Positions 52,751 to 52,815 of a stretch of DNA of 52,815 bases are shown piece after piece (within the stretch, counting starts at the first letter, position 1; each line of letters opens with the position of its first letter). Below the pieces are notes generated by a model, which did no database searches, was not told where the DNA came from, and saw only the letters and a list, made by a program, of their open reading frames with translations. A program made the position numbers and the translations under genes. The stretch comes from an uncultured Francisellaceae bacterium (lineage in GTDB: Bacteria; Pseudomonadota; Gammaproteobacteria; Francisellales; CACEW01): positions 1 to 52,815 of the forward strand of contig CAJQSL010000012.1 in NCBI GenBank assembly GCA_905612315.1, in the 5' to 3' direction.

Positions 52751-52815
52751 TTAAAATCTCTTTCCTCTAGACTCTAAAGATACTTTTTTTTCAGACTTAG
52801 GCTTATTAAAAGATC
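52751..52815 (-). CDS. C-terminal end of an unidentified protein (partial)
   Basis: Minus-strand frame from the right edge reads FNKPKSEKKVSLESRGKRF to TAA at 52751-52753. The Lys/Arg-rich tail looks like a real C-terminus. Another frame (LLISLSLKKKYL) is also open, so the assignment is tentative. Confidence 0.35.
   Translation of the reverse strand, partial: SFNKPKSEKKVSLESRGKRF

Noticed and set aside
1..52815. tRNA, rRNA, tmRNA, CRISPR, complete insertion sequence or prophage
   Set aside because: No cloverleaf-like, rRNA-like, array-like or transposase/phage sequence was recognised by reading both strands; a tRNA or Rfam scan could still find a small RNA.

Overview
The window looks like a chromosome segment of an AT-rich (roughly 30-33% GC by eye) host-associated gammaproteobacterium, most likely of the order Legionellales (Legionella, Coxiella, Rickettsiella or Berkiella-like). 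Three things point there. Several gene orders are gammaproteobacterial: gloB / yafS-like / rnhA / dnaQ, yibN-like / secB / gpsA / trmL, and smpB / ratA / rnfH. Eukaryote-like proteins are dense: ankyrin repeats, a U-box, IQ-like motifs, an acylation-type N-terminus and a sulfite-oxidase homologue. At least five genes carry a PmrA-type box (YTTAAK-N5-YTTAAK), the regulatory site known from Dot/Icm effector genes of Legionella and Coxiella. No Dot/Icm gene lies in the window, so 'effector' is inference throughout.

Layout. 1-10541: an outer-membrane barrel pair, the large NAD-glutamate dehydrogenase, prfC, adk, a TraT-like lipoprotein and aroA. 10564-14551: accessory stretch with a hexanucleotide repeat, a Mth938-like protein, a basic IQ-motif membrane protein under a PmrA box, and a U-box/ankyrin protein. 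14560-21150: housekeeping (gloB, methyltransferase, rnhA, dnaQ, rsgA, rhodanese, secB, gpsA, trmL). 21263-32700: purine nucleoside phosphorylase behind a PmrA box, a leader with two mutually exclusive hairpins, a small membrane protein behind a second box, thpR, an SDR remnant, a ROK kinase, an ankyrin protein, a QueD-like protein, an orphan with a QKYGNC motif, a cytochrome b5-sulfite oxidase homologue, a secreted ankyrin protein, DUF805, and a frameshifted GT10 fucosyltransferase. 32772-36875: a higher-GC block (dbpA, rhlE, yaiI family) set into native DNA that still holds an orphan PmrA box, a truncated ORF and the last codons and terminator of acnA. 37000-43129: a broken small gene, a TDT transporter, DUF192, DUF5993-dsbB, MITE-like repeats, pdxB and a secreted EndoH-like GH18 protein. 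43136-48032: purN-purD-purF-purC and smpB on the minus strand. 48179-52815: ratA and rnfH separated by an accessory insertion with duplicated ratA ends, a broken two-frame gene and an acylation-motif protein; then a repeat-rich membrane protein that is currently out of frame, and a field of dispersed repeats.

How it fits together. The core genes serve purine synthesis, NAD-dependent glutamate use, shikimate and PLP synthesis, translation quality control and protein export. The accessory genes look like a host-interaction layer tied together by the PmrA-type box. Hexanucleotide tracts recur inside and between the accessory genes and appear to drive their variation. Decayed genes (GT10, SDR, acnA, others) indicate ongoing genome reduction. 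All functional calls come from reading motifs by eye; no database search was run.
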